Source of the DNA: Chloroflexota bacterium
GTDB taxonomy: Bacteria > Chloroflexota > UBA6077 > JACCZL01
NCBI GenBank assembly: GCA_020845495.1
Contig: JADLFM010000050.1
Coordinates: 124,001-188,000, forward strand
Reading direction: 5' to 3'
DNA length: 64,000 nucleotides
Shown: piece by piece, positions 26,469 through 35,171 of the stretch
Layout: every line of letters begins with the position of its first letter
Position numbering within the stretch: position 1 is the first letter of the stretch
Translations under genes and position numbers: made by a program
Notes under the pieces: generated by a model
The model's database searches: none
What the model saw: the letters and a program-made list of their open reading frames with translations, nothing else
What the model was told of the DNA's origin: nothing

Positions 26469-27035
26469 GTGGACGAGTCTGGCGTGCTGCCGCTGTCCGT
26501 GGCCGGCCGGCCGACGCGGCTGGAGTTGTTCCTCACGTTCGCCAAGATCGGCCTGTGCGGCTTCGGCGGGGTCGGTCCGTGGGCGCGACGCATCATCGTG
26601 GAGGAGCGTGCCTGGCTGAGCGAGCAGGAGTACGCCGAGATGCTGGGGATGTGTCAGGCATTGCCAGGCCCCAATGTCGGTAATGTTTCCGTCTTCATCG
26701 GCGACCGGTATTACGGGGCCGTCGGGGCCGCGCTGGCTGTCACCGGCCTGCTCTGCGGCCCGCTGCTAGCACTCCTGTGCCTCGCCGTCCTCTACGACCG
26801 CTTCGGGCAGTTGCCAGCCGTGAGCAGTGCCGTGGCTGGGGTTGCGGCCGGCGCCGCCGGGCTGTTCCTCGGAACGGCGCTGCGGATGGCGGAGCGGCTG
26901 CGGCTACGCGGCTGGATGCTCGCCATCGCCGCGTGTGCGTTCGTCGGCATCGGACTGCTGCGCTGGTCGCTACTGTTCGTCGTCCTTGTACTGGCCCCCG
27001 TGAGTATCGCCGTGGCGGGGCGGTCGCAGCGATGA
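26469..27035 (+). CDS. Chromate transporter, N-terminal half protein
   Basis: 188 residues, a short-chain CHR-family protein with the motif FAKIGLCGFGGVGPWARR and the repeated CQALPGPNVGNVSVFIGDR, typical of ChrA half-proteins. Several hydrophobic helices follow. ChrA exports chromate in some species; in others the substrate is unknown. It overlaps the second half by the ATGA junction at 27032-27035, so the pair is translated together and presumably forms a heterodimer. GTG 26469 is the best available start although the Shine-Dalgarno is weak. Confidence 0.88.
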   Translation: MDESGVLPLSVAGRPTRLELFLTFAKIGLCGFGGVGPWARRIIVEERAWLSEQEYAEMLGMCQALPGPNVGNVSVFIGDRYYGAVGAALAVTGLLCGPLLALLCLAVLYDRFGQLPAVSSAVAGVAAGAAGLFLGTALRMAERLRLRGWMLAIAACAFVGIGLLRWSLLFVVLVLAPVSIAVAGRSQR

Positions 27036-27559
27036 CCGGGAACGCTCTCGTCGATCTCGTGCTGCTCTTCGCTCGGCTGTCGCTGGTGGCAGTCGGTGGG
27101 ATGAATAGTATCTTGCCCGAGGTCCACCGTCAGGTAGTGGACGTCCATGCCTGGATGACCGACGCCGACTTCGCGGCCATGGTCGCACTCGCTCAGGCAT
27201 CGCCGGGGCCGAACGGGCTGGTCTCAGCGCTGATCGGCTGGCGAGTGGCTGGACTGGCAGGCTTCCTGGCCGCGGCGCTGGCCGGGAACGTGCCGCCGGC
27301 CCTCGTGGCGTTCTGCGTCTCACGGTTGTGGCGGCGTCTCGCACATTCCCCCTGGCTGCGGGCGGTTCAGGCTGGCCTGGTGCCGATCATCGTGGGGCTG
27401 ATGTTCGCGAGCGGCCTGGTGATCGCCCGCGCGGCCGATCACACGTTGGTGGAAGCGGCGGTGACGGTCGTCGTGGCGCTCGCGGTCTGGCGGTCGCGGC
27501 TGAACCCGTTCTGGCTGCTCGGCGGAGCGGCGCTCGCGGGCCTCGCACTCGCCCGCTAG
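27032..27559 (+). CDS. Chromate transporter, C-terminal half protein
   Basis: 175 residues, the second short-chain CHR-family half. It repeats the family pattern (FARLSLVAVGGMNSILPEVHRQVV; ALAQASPGPNGLVSALIG) with an inverted-topology hydrophobic domain. ATG 27032 overlaps the TGA of the first half by 4 bases, which is a strong sign of coupled translation. The operon ends with this gene; the next start has its own -10. Confidence 0.88.
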   Translation: MTGNALVDLVLLFARLSLVAVGGMNSILPEVHRQVVDVHAWMTDADFAAMVALAQASPGPNGLVSALIGWRVAGLAGFLAAALAGNVPPALVAFCVSRLWRRLAHSPWLRAVQAGLVPIIVGLMFASGLVIARAADHTLVEAAVTVVVALAVWRSRLNPFWLLGGAALAGLALAR

Positions 27560-27597
27560 CTGGGGTCACGGGAAGACCGGTGCGCCTGGCGCGGTTC

Positions 27598-27603
27598 TAC
27601 AAT
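27598..27603 (+). promoter_or_regulatory. -10 box giving a probable leaderless mRNA for the kinase-regulator gene
   Basis: TACAAT at 27598-27603, 8 bases before ATG 27612, with no Shine-Dalgarno between. Transcription would start at about the start codon. Confidence 0.45.
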
Positions 27604-27611
27604 ACCGACCG

Positions 27612-29957
27612 ATGGTCGTCTCGCCCACGCATCACCTGAGTCACACGCATCCGCACCCTCGACCGGCTACTGTCAGCCTGGAGGAGCGGCTGCGCCTGAT
27701 CGGCGACCTCGCGCGCACCCTCACCACGATCCTCGATCCTCGCCAGTTGATCGAGCGAATCACCGAGTTGATTACCCACCGGTTCGACTACTTCTATACG
27801 ACCGTCATGCTCCGGGATGGGCCGGATCTGGTCGTTCGGTCGGCGCACGGCCGCGATCATGGCTACGATGAGCGCCTGCTGGGGCTGCGCTGTCGTATCG
27901 GCGAACAGGGCGTGTCCGGATGGGCGGCAGCGGAGGGCCAGACCGTCGTGGTGCCGGATGTCGACGCCGATCCGCGCTTCTGCTGGGCCTGGCCCGACCA
28001 TGGCATCCGTTCGGCGACCCTGGTGCCGCTTCAGGGCCGAGAGCGGCTCATCGGGATGCTCGAAGCCGACAGCGACCGGCTCGACGACTTTCCGCCTGAG
28101 GACGTAGTGCTGCTCGAAACGCTGGCCGCTCAGCTTGCCATCGTCATCGAGAACGCCGAACTGCTGGAAGCTGAGCGCAAGCGCGCACGCCGCCTCGCGA
28201 CCGTCACCGAGATCGCCCGCAAGGTCACATCCATCCTCGATCTCCCGGTCTTGCTCCAGCAGACCACCGAGTTGATTGCCGAGCGCTTCGGGTACCACTC
28301 GGTCACGATCTTCTTGCGCGATCCGACCGACCACCAGTGGCTCGTCATGGCGGCCGGTAACAGCGGCGCGGTGCACGTTCCTGCCGATCACCGACAGCGG
28401 GTTGGGGAAGGCATGTGTGGACGGGCGGCCGAAACGGGACAGACGCAGCTTGCCAACGACACGGCTATGAACCCGCACTTCATCCAGGGGCCCGGCCTGC
28501 GTGAGCGCTCGGAGCTCGACGTTCCCATCGAGATCGGCGGCCAGGTGCTCGGCGTCCTCTGCCTGGCCAGCGAGCAGACCGATGCCTTCGCGGAGGACGA
28601 TCTCCCGTTCGTGGAGACCCTGGCCGACCAGATTGCCGTCGCCATCGAGAATGCGCGCCTCGTCGAGCGAGCACGTGAGCTTGCGGCAAGCGACGAGCGG
28701 AATCGCCTCGCGCGGGAGATCCACGACACTCTCGCACAGAGCCTGATAGCCGTCTCGATGGAGTTGGACGCGATGCAACGGCTCATGACCGAGGAGCCGT
28801 CACGCGTCGCGGGAGTGCTTGCGCACGCCCGTGACCTCGCGCACCGAGCGGTCGAGGAGGCGCGCCACGCAATCTGGAGCCTCCGGCCGGCTCCTCTCGA
28901 GCGGCAATCCCTGACCGAAGCGCTGACCGCGGAGCTGGCATCACTGGAGCAGGGCGGCGTCGTCGAACGGGCGGCGCTCGAGGTGCAGGGGGAGCCGCGT
29001 CCACTGACGCCGGATGTGGAGGCAGCGCTGTTCCGGATCGCACAGGAGGCGCTCGCGAACGTCCGGAAGCACGCCCGCGCACGCCGCGTCCGAGCTGTGC
29101 TCACCTACAGCGGGCTGTCGGTCCGCTTGCTTGTCGAGGATGATGGGGTTGGCTTCACGCCCGAACTGGGCCGCCGGAGCGATGGCGGCTTCGGGTTGAG
29201 CAGCATTGCCCAGCGGGCTGCGTCGATCGGAGCGGAGTTGGAGCTCGACAGCAGCCCCGGCTGGGGTACGCGGTTGCGGCTCTTCGTGCCTGATGCACCC
29301 TCGCCCACGACCCAGGAACGGAGCTCGCCCCGCCGTGTCGTGGTCGCCGACGATCATACGCTCGTACGTGAGGGGGTCGGCCGGATGATCGCGACGATGC
29401 CGGGTATCGTGGTCGTCGGCGAGGCGGCGAGCGGCCCGGAAGCGGTCGCACGGGTGCTGGAGCTTGCGCCGGATGTGGCGCTCGTGGACGTGCACTTGCC
29501 TGGCTTCGACGGCGTCGAGGCGACCCGTCGGATCAGGGAACAGGCGCCATCACTCGGCATCATCGTGCTGTCCGCCAACGCCCCTGGCGACGTGGTGCTG
29601 GAAGCGGTCAGAGCAGGTGCGCGCGGCTACGTACTGAAGGACATCGACGCCGAGGAGCTTCGGGACGCCATTCAAGCGGTCGCAGGGGGCGGTAGCTACT
29701 TCACGCCGGCCGTGGCTGCCAAGCTTGCCGGCGGCGTCCAGCGCGGCGGGACGGTCGTGGAGCGGCTGACCCCCCGTGAGCTCGCGGTGCTCCGCTGCCT
29801 CGCCACCGGCGCGCCGAACAAGCAGATCGCCGTGACGCTGAGGATCAGCGAGAACACCGTCGAGTCACACCTGCGAAGCATCTATGGCAAGCTCGAGGTC
29901 CGCAGCCGGACCGAGGCGCTGCGCCGTGCGACCGAGTGGGGCATCGTCGGACTGTAA
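27612..29957 (+). CDS. Fused GAF-GAF histidine kinase and NarL/LuxR-type response regulator in one protein
   Basis: 781 residues in one uninterrupted frame. Two GAF domains (~30-175 and ~195-350) are followed by a HisKA_3 dimerisation domain with phospho-acceptor His371 in REIHDTLAQ, a HATPase with the N box (AQEALANVRKHA) and DDGVGF/GGFGLSS boxes, then a receiver domain with the acidic pair in VVVADDHTLVREG and phospho-acceptor Asp626 in ALVDVHLPG, and a C-terminal LuxR helix-turn-helix (RLTPRELAVLRCLATGAPNKQIA). Normally the kinase and its regulator are separate proteins. ATG 27612 has no Shine-Dalgarno but has a -10 eight bases upstream. Confidence 0.93.
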   Translation: MVVSPTHHLSHTHPHPRPATVSLEERLRLIGDLARTLTTILDPRQLIERITELITHRFDYFYTTVMLRDGPDLVVRSAHGRDHGYDERLLGLRCRIGEQGVSGWAAAEGQTVVVPDVDADPRFCWAWPDHGIRSATLVPLQGRERLIGMLEADSDRLDDFPPEDVVLLETLAAQLAIVIENAELLEAERKRARRLATVTEIARKVTSILDLPVLLQQTTELIAERFGYHSVTIFLRDPTDHQWLVMAAGNSGAVHVPADHRQRVGEGMCGRAAETGQTQLANDTAMNPHFIQGPGLRERSELDVPIEIGGQVLGVLCLASEQTDAFAEDDLPFVETLADQIAVAIENARLVERARELAASDERNRLAREIHDTLAQSLIAVSMELDAMQRLMTEEPSRVAGVLAHARDLAHRAVEEARHAIWSLRPAPLERQSLTEALTAELASLEQGGVVERAALEVQGEPRPLTPDVEAALFRIAQEALANVRKHARARRVRAVLTYSGLSVRLLVEDDGVGFTPELGRRSDGGFGLSSIAQRAASIGAELELDSSPGWGTRLRLFVPDAPSPTTQERSSPRRVVVADDHTLVREGVGRMIATMPGIVVVGEAASGPEAVARVLELAPDVALVDVHLPGFDGVEATRRIREQAPSLGIIVLSANAPGDVVLEAVRAGARGYVLKDIDAEELRDAIQAVAGGGSYFTPAVAAKLAGGVQRGGTVVERLTPRELAVLRCLATGAPNKQIAVTLRISENTVESHLRSIYGKLEVRSRTEALRRATEWGIVGL

Positions 29958-30166
29958 GCCCGATCGCCTTCGACGGTGCGCACGGGCCTGCCCACCTCGC
30001 ACGAGACATCCGCCACCATCCCTGCCCATGACCGGTGCTTCATGGATTTCCGTGAGACCGGAGTGCCGAATTTACGTCGAGCATATGTTCTAGCTACCGC
30101 CTATGCTTCTCGTGAACCGGGTGCTCGCGCCGCGTTCGGCGACGGGCATCGGGAGGGGGTGGCACA

Positions 30167-30379
30167 ATGCACCAAATTTGGGACCTGGAGGAGCTTGCTC
30201 GGGTGATCCATGCCGAGCGGCTGGCCGAGGCCGAGCAGTATCGACGCGCCGTGCAGGTAACCGGGCCGGAGCGGCCGGTGCGGACCGTCATCGCGGATGC
30301 GCTACGCGCGTGGGCGACTCGCCTCGATCGTCAGTCGGTTGCCGGCAGCCCGGACGGCCGGCTGGTGCGGGTATCGTGA
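30167..30379 (+). CDS. Small protein of unknown function (70 aa)
   Basis: 70 residues beginning MHQIWDLEELARVIHAERL, amphipathic helical N-terminus and a basic C-terminal half. ATG 30167 has a strong Shine-Dalgarno (GGGAGGGGG, 7 bases). Its stop overlaps a GTG of the next small gene, so the two are probably co-translated. Not recognised. Confidence 0.6.
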   Translation: MHQIWDLEELARVIHAERLAEAEQYRRAVQVTGPERPVRTVIADALRAWATRLDRQSVAGSPDGRLVRVS

Positions 30380-30381
30380 GG

Positions 30382-30531
30382 ATGACTGTGAGCGATCTCT
30401 TCATCGCCGGCCTGGTCTTCGTCTTGCTGATTGGGCTTGCCCTGGCTGCGCCGAACTTCGGGGTAGACAGCCGTGACGACATCAACCGCGACGAGCACGA
30501 GCACCGCGCCAGGTGGTTCGGCGGCGCCTGA
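30382..30531 (+). CDS. Small single-pass membrane protein (49 aa)
   Basis: 49 residues: one hydrophobic helix (LFIAGLVFVLLIGLALAAP) followed by a charged tail rich in Asp, Arg and His. ATG 30382 is preferred; a GTG at 30376 overlaps the TGA of the 70-residue gene and would couple translation. Probably a small inner-membrane partner of the upstream gene product. Not recognised. Confidence 0.6.
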   Translation: MTVSDLFIAGLVFVLLIGLALAAPNFGVDSRDDINRDEHEHRARWFGGA

Positions 30532-30561
30532 GCGCGCCTTCATCACCGACCTGTGACAGCA

Positions 30562-30597
30562 GCGTGCCCGGCATCCAACCCCGGATGCTGGGCACGC
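30562..30597. terminator. 15-bp stem hairpin after the small gene pair
   Basis: GCGTGCCCGGCATCC 30562-30576 pairs with 30583-30597 (one G-U pair) around an AACCCC loop. It begins 31 bases after the small membrane gene. No U-tract. Confidence 0.6.
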
Positions 30598-30650
30598 GCA
30601 TCCGGGGCAGCCCTCATCCAGGGGGCTGCGCGCGCTACACTGACGGCGGC

Positions 30651-30692
30651 GATCCAGGCCAGCCGTGCTACGTCTCACGGCTGGCCTGGATT
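30651..30692 (+). promoter_or_regulatory. Long perfect hairpin in the presumed leader of the next gene
   Basis: Arms 30652-30667 and 30676-30691 are complementary over 16 pairs around an 8-base loop. A TACACT at 30636-30641 could be a -10 just upstream, which would put the hairpin at the very start of the transcript of the following gene. Alternatively it is another terminator. Confidence 0.45.
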
Positions 30693-30762
30693 CTGCCTGG
30701 CCAACCTGCGTGAGCGGGCGTGTGGCCCCGATGGACCAGGTGAGGAGGACGCGAGCGGCGGC

Positions 30763-32070
30763 ATGCGGGAGCAGCATCGTCCGGGCGAGGGGCGCTCAAA
30801 TAATTCTGGCGGACCGGGCGGCCATCGGCGCCCGCCGGCCCGACGCCCGATCTCGTCGCGCTCGCCGCTCGAAGGCCGCCAGCTCTGGCGGATCGGCGAC
30901 TGGGGTGGTGCCAGCGAGCAGATCGGGCGTCGCTGGGAGACGCTCGGCGCGCGCTGCATCGAGCGACTGCTCGGCACCGAGCGGGACGGTCCGGACGGTC
31001 AGCCGTACCTGCCCCGTCGCGCACTGGTGCTTCAGGCCGATCCGGAGCTCGCGGCGCAAGTCCAGGCGAACGGCAAGACTCACGCCGACGCGATCCTGGC
31101 CGGGAGTCAGAACGGCCGCGCGGTGCTCGAGCCGGTCGACTTCAAGTGGACGCTCGAGACAGCCAATCCCCGGCAGGTTGGCGCCGAGGTGCTCGGCCAG
31201 TTGCTGACCGATCCGCCGCCATTGCTCTCCAGCAACCTCGCGGCGACGCTCGCCGACCTGCCGTCGCGCGAGCCGCCAGCGTATTGTGACGGCATCTTCC
31301 TGGCCCCCGATCACGCTGAGAACCGAGCGTATCTCTTTGGCGGCGGGCCGCTCGATCCGGCCTGGGCCGTCCTCTGTCCGGTCGACGCCGAGGAATTCTT
31401 CGCGCCGCTCCCAGGTTGGGATATGGCCCAGGTGCTCGCCCGCTCTGATGGTGCGCTCTTGCGGACCGTGGAGGCCAGCGAGCGGTACTATCGACTCGGG
31501 GCCGGGGTGCTTGGCGCAATCCGGCGGCTGGAGGCCGGCATCTTCGCCGAGACGCCAGCCGACGTGGACGGCCCCCTGCTGCTGACACGCACCCGCCGCG
31601 AGCGCCGCCTGACGACGACCGGCGAGGTCATCGCCTATTTCGACCGCGCGCTGATCGCCCGGAGCGAGCGCGTCGAGCGACTACGTGAGGTCGAGCGGGC
31701 CGGCTATCCGTTCTCTCGCTATCGCGCCGATCTGGCCGCACGGGGCATCGCTCTACCGTCTGGCAGCGAGCGCGACCGGCGGGCGTCGCGCCTCTATGGC
31801 GCAGTCATGAAGGCATTGGGAGCCGAGATCCGGTCTGAGGGCCGAGTGCTCGTGGGGCGCGGACGGGCCGAGATCGAGGCACTTGCCGATCTCGACGAAC
31901 AGCATGTCCGCTGGCTGGCGCGCGGCCGACACCTGCTAGATGAGCAGCTTCGGGCACGCGCCGAGACTGGCGAGGCGGACCCAAGTACTGCGGCGTCCGA
32001 GAATCGCTCTCTGGATACCGCCACTGTCGACGACGCGCCTACGGATGAACCGCCGCCGCATGCTGGCTGA
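30763..32070 (+). CDS. Protein of unknown function with a possible PD-(D/E)XK nuclease-like core
   Basis: About 435 residues. I do not recognise the family. The segment HADAIL, 10-12 residues later VDFKW, then Gln in NPRQVGAEV, follows the Asp ... Asp-x-Lys ... Gln order of RecB/Cas4-type nucleases, but the match is by eye only. The C-terminal third is helical and very basic. ATG 30763 is the first start after the hairpin region; GGAGG lies 14 bases upstream, rather far. The last 32 bases overlap the convergent peptidase gene. Codon usage is like its neighbours. Confidence 0.6.
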   Translation: MREQHRPGEGRSNNSGGPGGHRRPPARRPISSRSPLEGRQLWRIGDWGGASEQIGRRWETLGARCIERLLGTERDGPDGQPYLPRRALVLQADPELAAQVQANGKTHADAILAGSQNGRAVLEPVDFKWTLETANPRQVGAEVLGQLLTDPPPLLSSNLAATLADLPSREPPAYCDGIFLAPDHAENRAYLFGGGPLDPAWAVLCPVDAEEFFAPLPGWDMAQVLARSDGALLRTVEASERYYRLGAGVLGAIRRLEAGIFAETPADVDGPLLLTRTRRERRLTTTGEVIAYFDRALIARSERVERLREVERAGYPFSRYRADLAARGIALPSGSERDRRASRLYGAVMKALGAEIRSEGRVLVGRGRAEIEALADLDEQHVRWLARGRHLLDEQLRARAETGEADPSTAASENRSLDTATVDDAPTDEPPPHAG

Positions 32071-33712
32071 CGGTCACTCGACGGTCGCGCTCGAAGACCA
32101 CGTCTTCGTGATTCCAGACTCGGACCAACAGGACGTACTCGCCTGCTTCGACATCGCTCGTGTCCAGGGTGAGGCTGTTCGCCGGCCCATCGGCGAGTAG
32201 CCGCTGGTCGAGCCAGACCTGTACCCGGGTCACCGGAAAGTCCGCGCCGACGAAGAGCGACGTCCGGTCGGACCACCCGTCCGTTGGCATCGTGAGCGTC
32301 CAGTTTTGGGGTGTTGGGTACTGGAACGCGCCGTAGCGGAAATACTGGCTGATGAGCGGGTTCAGGTTCTCGGTCGTCGCGGCCTGTGCGCGGTCGAGGA
32401 AGGCGCGAGGAGTCGCGAGGCGGTCGCGGTGGGTGGCGACGTGCTCGCGGATCAGCGCCCAGAACGTGTCGTTTCCAAGGCGATCGTACAGTCCGTCCAG
32501 AAAGCGCGCGCCGCCATGATACACCGTCGTGAAGTACGGGCCGTCTGAGACGAAGTCGTAGACACTGCTGTCGACCCAGCCGTCGCCGCCACCGGCGATC
32601 GTCTGCCGGTAGACGGCGGGAGCCTCGTTCGGTTCGGCCTCGGCGTAATAGCGATAGGCGATGTAGGTTGCCATCGCCTCATCGAGCCACGGAGAGCCAA
32701 TCTGGTCGTTGCCGACGAGCGAATAGAACCACTGGTGCGTGAGCTCGTGGAGCACCAACGAATCGAGGTTGCCGCCAGGCGGTCCAGCCGGGATGCGGTT
32801 CGCCAGGATGACGAGGCCGGGGTACTCCATGCCGCCAAAGCTGGCTGGCAGGTCGCCGTCGACGATGACGAGTGTTGGATAGGGATACGGTGTCAGGCGC
32901 TCCCCGAGCCAACGTAGGAACTGGGTGCCGCGCGTCAGGTACATCTCGGAACGCGCGGCGTCCAGACCAGCCGCCTGGAGCGTGGTCGTACCGACGGTGG
33001 CCGTCCGGACCACAAACTCGGATGAGGCGAGCACGGCCACGTCGCGGACGCTCCTGGCGACGAAGCGCCAGCGAGTGCCTTCCTGCTCGACGAGTTGGCC
33101 CGTCGCGACGACCTGGGTCGGGCGATTGGTCGTGAGCGTCAGGTCGAAGTCGGCCACCTCACGGGTGAACGCATCGCCGACGTCGACATACTGTCGGCGA
33201 TCCCAGTCCTCACGGTGGAGTGAGAGCACGGGCAGCCAGTTGCCGAGGGTGACGACTCGGCCAGTAGCCGACAGTCGATCCGGTCTGGCGGGCGGCGTCA
33301 CCGTGAAGGTCAACTCGACGTCGACGGAGCCGTCTAGGGCGAGGGGTGCCGCGAAGGGCACCTCCAGCACGCTGCCGTCGAGCAGGGCATCTCTCGGCTC
33401 GCCGTCGACCGTGACCGCTCCAAGGGTGAAAGCGCCGATGGCGTTGGGAACGACCTCGAATACGACCCGGTCCAGCACGACGCCGGTCTGATTGCGATAG
33501 TGCAAGCGCTCACGGACGTCTACGCTGCCCCGATCGAGGTCGAGTGCCGCCATGATCGTATAGGCCGGCAGCGTCGGGCCGTAGGCGGCGCTGGGGACCG
33601 CCGCTGCGCCCAGCGCGACGGCGAGGGCCAGCAGCACGGATACCAGCCCTACTCGTACCGAGGGCCGATGGACGGGAGCACAGGACAACGGTGGGGTAGT
33701 GGTGGTAGCCAT
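32039..33712 (-). CDS. Secreted M1-family (aminopeptidase N-like) metallopeptidase
   Basis: 557 residues with a signal peptide (VGLVSVLLALAVALGAAAVPSAA). The gluzincin motif is HELTHQW (His322, Glu323, His326) and the third zinc ligand is Glu345 in WLDEAMATYIAY. The exopeptidase GxMEN-like motif appears as GGMEYPG near residue 295. The N-terminal ~200 residues form the usual saddle-type beta domain and the C-terminal ~100 residues another beta domain. It is shorter than E. coli PepN, typical of secreted bacterial M1 proteins. ATG 33712 follows GAGGAG. Convergent overlap of 32 bases with the upstream gene. Confidence 0.9.
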   Translation of the reverse strand: MATTTTPPLSCAPVHRPSVRVGLVSVLLALAVALGAAAVPSAAYGPTLPAYTIMAALDLDRGSVDVRERLHYRNQTGVVLDRVVFEVVPNAIGAFTLGAVTVDGEPRDALLDGSVLEVPFAAPLALDGSVDVELTFTVTPPARPDRLSATGRVVTLGNWLPVLSLHREDWDRRQYVDVGDAFTREVADFDLTLTTNRPTQVVATGQLVEQEGTRWRFVARSVRDVAVLASSEFVVRTATVGTTTLQAAGLDAARSEMYLTRGTQFLRWLGERLTPYPYPTLVIVDGDLPASFGGMEYPGLVILANRIPAGPPGGNLDSLVLHELTHQWFYSLVGNDQIGSPWLDEAMATYIAYRYYAEAEPNEAPAVYRQTIAGGGDGWVDSSVYDFVSDGPYFTTVYHGGARFLDGLYDRLGNDTFWALIREHVATHRDRLATPRAFLDRAQAATTENLNPLISQYFRYGAFQYPTPQNWTLTMPTDGWSDRTSLFVGADFPVTRVQVWLDQRLLADGPANSLTLDTSDVEAGEYVLLVRVWNHEDVVFERDRRVTVSQHAAAVHP

Positions 33713-33912
33713 CGGCTCCTCGCTGTAACGTGTCTCTCACCCGCTAGAGACGATTGTTCGCGAGGAATGGCTCGGCACGCCATAGCCGCGGATGGTGCGT
33801 CGTGCCGCTCCTGGATGCTCCAGCCCAGGTCGCTCTTGGATGCGGCCCAGGCTGCTGCTGACACCGTTCATCGCCTAGGAACGGCGACCGTGCTGCGTGA
33901 GACCTGCGGGCG

Positions 33913-33937
33913 CCACAGCCTCGGTCCGAGGCTGTGG
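33913..33937. terminator. Hairpin, 10-bp stem
   Basis: CCACAGCCTC 33913-33922 pairs with GAGGCTGTGG 33928-33937 around a GGTCC loop. It sits in a region without genes, upstream of both divergent neighbours. Confidence 0.35.
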
Positions 33938-34085
33938 CTGAATACGCTCGAGAGGAACGCCGCGACGGGCACCTTAGCGGCATCGTCGGCAACGCTGACA
34001 TGCTGAGTTGCGTGACCTCGCGTGGCGGAGGCCAGGGTGGGCCACCCTCGTGCGCAGATCGTTGCGTGCCAACGCACGTGCATGC

Positions 34086-34114
34086 TTGCACGTCTCGTGA
34101 ACGATCCGTACCAT
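34086..34114 (+). promoter_or_regulatory. Putative promoter of the thiamin operon
   Basis: TTGCAC 34086-34091, a 17-base spacer and TACCAT 34109-34114. Transcription from here would include the riboswitch about 95 bases downstream. Confidence 0.35.
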
Positions 34115-34214
34115 CTGAGTAGACGAGGCGCGCGTGCGCCGGCGCCGGGTGCGCTTACGTAACCCGCGCCGGCACGATCGTCGTCGTCGCCAACTGAAGA
34201 GCGTCTGCTCGGTA

Positions 34215-34310
34215 CGAGCTCGCTAGGGGAGCCTCTGGCTGAGAGCCCACGGCAGCGTGGGTGACCCTTAGAACCTGACCAGGTTAGGACCTGCGAAGGG
34301 AAGCGGCGGC
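34215..34310 (+). promoter_or_regulatory. TPP (thi-box) riboswitch
   Basis: The sequence contains the conserved thi elements in order: AGGGGAGCC, CTGAGAG, GTGGGTGACCCTTAGAACCTGA, AGGTTAG-ACCTGCGAAGGGAAGCG. These form the pyrimidine- and pyrophosphate-sensing helices that bind thiamin pyrophosphate. It lies 88 bases before the thiG start, so thiamin sufficiency should lower expression of thiG, tenI and thiS. In a GC-rich genome it may act by masking the ribosome-binding site or by termination; the sequence does not decide. Confidence 0.95.
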
Positions 34311-34397
34311 CGAGAACACACAGTGTTTCCCGGGGCCGCTCGGACATCATGCAGCACGATCCCGTCGCCAGCGTGGCGCGGATCGGAGGAGGGCGGC

Positions 34398-35171
34398 GTG
34401 GACGACGTTCTGGAGATCGCGGGAAAGCAGTTTCGTTCCCGCCTGTTGCTTGGCAGCGGCAAGTTCCGCTCGGCCGACGAGATGCGTGACGCGTATGCGT
34501 CTGCCGAGACGGAGATCGTCACCGTAGCGATCCGGCGGCTCGACCTGGACAACCCGAGCCAGAAGACCCTGCTCGACGAGATCGACTGGAATCGCTACAC
34601 GATCCTGCCGAATACGGCCGGCTGCTACAGCGTCGAGGAAGCGCTGCGGACGGCTCGGCTCGGCCGCGAATTGACCGGCTCGAACTGGGTCAAGCTCGAG
34701 GTGATCGGCGATCCGAAGTACCTCTGGCCGGACCCCATCGGCACCCTCGAAGCGGCCCGCCAACTGGTCGAAGAGGGCTTCGTGGTGCTGCCGTACACCA
34801 CCGACGACCCGATCCTGGCCAAGCGCCTGGAGGAGGCCGGATGTGCCACGGTCATGCCTCTGGCGTCGCCGATTGGCTCGGGGCAGGGCATTCCTCATTT
34901 CGGCCGGATCAAGGTCATCATCGAGCAGGCGAGCGTCCCGGTCGTGGTGGATGCCGGCCTCGGGGTGCCATCCGACGCCGCCATCGCCATGGAGCTTGGA
35001 GCCGACGCCTGTCTGGTCAATACGGCAATTGCTGAGGCCAGCGACCCGGCGCTCATGGCTGAAGGCTTCGCCGAAGGTGTACGGGGAGGCCGCAAAGCGT
35101 TCCTGGCGGGCCGTATCGCGAAGAAGGCGTATGCGAGCGCGTCGAGCCCACTCGAGGGTGTCGTGCGGTGA
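34398..35171 (+). CDS. thiG: Thiazole synthase ThiG
   Basis: 257 residues. ThiG condenses DXP, dehydroglycine and sulfur from ThiS-thiocarboxylate into the thiazole phosphate of thiamin. Hallmarks: [20 protein letters not shown], the Schiff-base lysine in [20 protein letters not shown] and [14 protein letters not shown] 34398 has GGAGGAGGG upstream, and the gene follows a TPP riboswitch. Its stop overlaps the start of the next gene by the GTGA junction at 35168-35171. Full length for the family. Confidence 0.95.
   Translation: MDDVLEIAGKQFRSRLLLGSGKFRSADEMRDAYASAETEIVTVAIRRLDLDNPSQKTLLDEIDWNRYTILPNTAGCYSVEEALRTARLGRELTGSNWVKLEVIGDPKYLWPDPIGTLEAARQLVEEGFVVLPYTTDDPILAKRLEEAGCATVMPLASPIGSGQGIPHFGRIKVIIEQASVPVVVDAGLGVPSDAAIAMELGADACLVNTAIAEASDPALMAEGFAEGVRGGRKAFLAGRIAKKAYASASSPLEGVVR

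Larger units (their letters stand above)
33713..34397. other. Long intergenic region with hairpins, promoter and TPP riboswitch
   Basis: About 685 bases between divergent genes. The left 350 bases hold a perfect stem (33913-33937) and short palindromes near 34075-34092 but no convincing gene. The right part carries a promoter and the thiamin riboswitch (listed separately). Confidence 0.6.

Noticed and set aside
27597..28778. 393-codon minus-strand frame over the histidine kinase region
   Set aside because: Antisense shadow of recognised GAF domains.
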